The notes beneath the pieces are model-generated. The model searched no databases. It saw only the letters and a list, made by a program, of their open reading frames with translations, and was not told the origin of the DNA. DNA of 21,036 nt from Oscillospiraceae bacterium (GTDB taxonomy: Bacteria > Bacillota > Clostridia > Oscillospirales > Oscillospiraceae): assembly GCA_024404735.1 (NCBI GenBank), contig JAKSPP010000009.1, positions 1 to 21,036 of the forward strand, written 5' to 3'. The translations under genes and the position numbers were made by a program. Within the stretch, counting starts at the first letter, position 1. Each line of letters starts with the position of its first letter. Of this stretch, positions 19,285-21,036 are shown piece after piece.

Positions 19285-19868
19285 ATAATTATCTGGAAAT
19301 GCTTAATAATCTGGATGATAAGCTTATTGATGAAGCTGCCTGTTACGTTCCCGAAAAAAAGCCCGATGCGGGCACAAAGATTTTTTCATTTGTCGCTGTT
19401 TTTACACTCATAATAATAGCAATTCTCGTTGCATCGCAATTTTTAATAGTAAAAATGAAGGGTGCTTTACCCTTCGGAGCTTCAAATATTATCATTAGTG
19501 AAAATTCCGTATCTTTAAGGCCGATGTCCTCTGAGGTACGAAATTACACAAAACTATTGTCAAAAGGCCCGGTTTATATAAGCATCGGAAGACCTTATTC
19601 CATTACCCAAGGTGACCTTGGTAATGAAATGGGAATCGTTTCGGACAGTGCAGACAAAAGCCTTATAGGCCTTTCTGCATATTATTACTCTAAAATGCCG
19701 GATGTTTCTTCTGTTTGCATAATTGAAATGGACGGTGAATATAAATTCTACTCCGCAACAGACTTTAGGATTACACTTGGCCCTAATGAATATCTGGTAA
19801 TATTCGGTGAAAACGAACCTTCTCCTTCGGTGAGCTTTGAGAAAAATCCGGCTTTGCCCTATTGCTGA
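19281..19868 (+). CDS. Membrane-anchored putative anti-sigma factor
   Basis: A 195-residue protein with a short cytosolic N-terminus containing NLDDKLIDEA, the motif that opens the partner proteins of this sigma group, one membrane helix at about 34-57 (FSFVAVFTLIIIAILVASQF) and an extracytoplasmic domain of about 135 residues. It would hold the sigma factor at the membrane until an outside signal arrives. It starts with GTG overlapping the sigma stop (GTGA), so the two are coupled. The C-terminal domain is not recognised. After the TGA the same frame stays open for 36 more codons to 19979, which may be chance or a lost longer end. Confidence 0.65.
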   Translation: MNNYLEMLNNLDDKLIDEAACYVPEKKPDAGTKIFSFVAVFTLIIIAILVASQFLIVKMKGALPFGASNIIISENSVSLRPMSSEVRNYTKLLSKGPVYISIGRPYSITQGDLGNEMGIVSDSADKSLIGLSAYYYSKMPDVSSVCIIEMDGEYKFYSATDFRITLGPNEYLVIFGENEPSPSVSFEKNPALPYC

Positions 19869-20027
19869 TTATTGTATCTTCAAATATTCCGAAAAGAAAA
19901 CAGCAATTATTCTTATAACGACAACATCACCGGTATTTCACATCGTGATTTGCCTGCCCCGGGAATAAAATATGCCTGAAGATTATGAGGTAAAAGCGAA
20001 ATATGTGACAAATATTAGGTAGTATAG

Positions 20028-20074
20028 CACCCGAAGGGGCCTGAAATTACAGGCATACCCTTCGGGTGTTTTTT
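20028..20074. terminator. Copy 2 of the repeated terminator
   Basis: Identical over 46 bases (20028-20073) to 18158-18203, with T6 at the end. It ends the sigma/anti-sigma cassette and stands 5 bases from the stop of the convergent sirtuin gene. On the minus strand the stem is not followed by a T run, so it works mainly for the plus strand. Confidence 0.85.
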
Positions 20075-20078
20075 ATAC

Positions 20079-20930
20079 TTATTTCTCTTTTATCTCCAAA
20101 AGCTCTGCAAGCGTTTTTCTTATATCCGCATCTATGAGAATCGACCTTTCCGAAATTTCCCCGGGGGCAAAGGCATCGCCCCTGTTTATGCTCGCATAGA
20201 CGGCGTTTCTGTTTTCGCAGACCTCGTCGATAAAGGGGTATTTTATCCAGACGGGGGTGTTCATTCCAACGCCCAGCTCAAGGAAAAGCACCCTTTTCCT
20301 TTTGCAATCTCTGATAAAGGCCTCGTATCTCTCACGGGCTTCATACCAGCCCTTATCCTGAACAAAGCTGTCATCAATGCGAAGATTAAGTGTCATCCTC
20401 CTGCCGCATTTGGGACAGCGGGGGAAAAGCTCCGGCGGGACTTTCATATCCTCCTCGGAGGCAATCATTGCCCTTATGGTGTCCTCATTGTCATAGGTAT
20501 CCTGCGTGCAGGGTAGAGAGCACTGAAAAAGGCCGTAGTCCCCCTGCATATACCAAAGGCGCCGCTTGTCAAAACCCGCACGCTGAAAACAATGGTCAAC
20601 ATTGGTTGTAATGACAAAGTAGTTTTTATCCTTCACAAGGGAAAGGAGAAGTGCATAGCAGTCATTGGTATCATCTGCAAAGCGGTTATAATAAATGTTT
20701 CTGCTCCAGAAGGCCCAGAAGCTCCCCTCATTGGGAAAGGGGTAGAAGCCCGCCGAGTACATATCCGATATTGCAAAGCGCTCTGCCATATCCCCGAAAT
20801 ATTTATAAAAGCGCTCACCGGAATATGTTAGGCCCGCGGATGCGGACAGACCCGCACCGGCGCCGATGAAAACAGCCTCGGCAGAGTCAAGGGCCTTTTT
20901 TAGCTTTTTTATTTCTTCACGGTATTCCAT
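20079..20930 (-). CDS. Class M-type sirtuin (SirTM-like), probable protein ADP-ribosyltransferase
   Basis: A 283-residue Sir2-family protein. The NAD-binding GAGAGLSASAG is at 23-33 and TTNVDHCFQRAGF at 108-120 (Asn110, Asp112). The position that holds the catalytic His in deacetylases is Gln129 (YMQGDYG). Four cysteines (137, 141, 172, 175) form the zinc site, with the class-typical LNLRIDDSFVQDKGWYEA after it and FLELGVGMNTPVWIKYPF as the NAD-ribose segment. Gln in place of His and this zinc-site layout match the class M sirtuins, which ADP-ribosylate lipoylated GcvH-like carriers in operons with a macrodomain hydrolase. AGAGGAGA precedes the ATG. A gene ends 30 bases upstream in the same direction, so an operon is likely. 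Activity is inferred. Confidence 0.85.
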   Translation of the reverse strand: MEYREEIKKLKKALDSAEAVFIGAGAGLSASAGLTYSGERFYKYFGDMAERFAISDMYSAGFYPFPNEGSFWAFWSRNIYYNRFADDTNDCYALLLSLVKDKNYFVITTNVDHCFQRAGFDKRRLWYMQGDYGLFQCSLPCTQDTYDNEDTIRAMIASEEDMKVPPELFPRCPKCGRRMTLNLRIDDSFVQDKGWYEARERYEAFIRDCKRKRVLFLELGVGMNTPVWIKYPFIDEVCENRNAVYASINRGDAFAPGEISERSILIDADIRKTLAELLEIKEK

Positions 20931-20960
20931 ATGGGATTATCTCCTCTTAAACTGCTTTTT

Positions 20961-21036
20961 TCACCCTATGGTTACTGTCATAACCTTCTCGTCATTTACA
21001 AAATTCTGAATTTCCTTAAAAACCTCGGGAGTGTTT
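20961..21036 (-). CDS. C-terminal tail of an upstream gene, possibly a macrodomain hydrolase (partial)
   Basis: The minus-strand frame from the window edge reads NTPEVFKEIQNFVNDEKVMT and then VTIG before TGA at 20961-20963, 30 bases before the sirtuin start. A helix followed by a hydrophobic strand fits the end of a macrodomain fold, the expected partner of a class M sirtuin, but 24 residues are too few to name it. Confidence 0.35.
   Translation of the reverse strand, partial: NTPEVFKEIQNFVNDEKVMTVTIG

Noticed and set aside
19869..19979. In-frame extension of the putative anti-sigma protein beyond its TGA
   Set aside because: A 36-codon open stretch in AT-rich DNA can occur by chance, and the peptide was not recognised.

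Overview
The window looks like a chromosomal segment of a low- to mid-GC Bacillota, most likely class Clostridia and possibly an Oscillospirales-type gut anaerobe. This rests on gene content: the rpmH-rnpA-yidD-yidC-khpB block, a bacterial acyl-ACP thioesterase, an Fe-S flavoprotein enoate reductase, clostridial-type MnmA and a short peptide deformylase. Strong AGGAGG-type ribosome binding sites agree. No rRNA, tRNA or CRISPR array was seen.

Layout. (1) 1-2000: tail of an amidohydrolase, a YfcE-like phosphodiesterase, a convergent acyl-ACP thioesterase with its own promoter and a palindromic candidate operator, and a small peptide deformylase. (2) 2000-6180: a strongly promoted glyceraldehyde-3-phosphate dehydrogenase with two tandem terminators, then the tRNA wobble-uridine genes mnmG and mnmA as a tight pair. 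(3) 6180-9600: a visibly AT-rich accessory island on the minus strand. It holds a HigA-like HTH/ImmA-IrrE protein, then a DUF4417-like gene overlapping a stand-alone Ntox21-like polymorphic toxin and its probable immunity gene. The gap between them holds a well-formed plus-strand promoter, a GAAA-capped hairpin and a terminator, i.e. a candidate small RNA, facing what may be the relic of a type I toxin. (4) 9700-14700, minus strand: uvrB, an old-yellow-enzyme/2-enoate-reductase-type flavoprotein and a DUF5131 (phage Gp37/Gp68-like) protein. (5) 14830-18120, plus strand: consensus promoter, rpmH, rnpA, yidD, yidC, khpB (jag) and an acyl carrier protein gene, ending at a strong terminator. (6) 18200-20030: an AT-rich cassette (small membrane protein, frameshifted ECF sigma factor, membrane-anchored putative anti-sigma) bracketed by two identical 46-nt terminator copies. 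(7) 20079-21036, minus strand: a class M-type sirtuin (Gln in place of the catalytic His) preceded by the tail of another gene.

The core genes serve translation (deformylase, L34, RNase P protein, U34 modification), membrane insertion (YidD/YidC), glycolysis and lipid metabolism (thioesterase, ACP). The accessory parts serve conflict and stress signalling. The strongest candidates for something not yet described are the DUF4417/toxin/immunity module with its leader elements, the candidate small RNA at 8268-8340, and the sigma/anti-sigma cassette between duplicated terminators. All family assignments are from recognised motifs read by eye; no database search was run.
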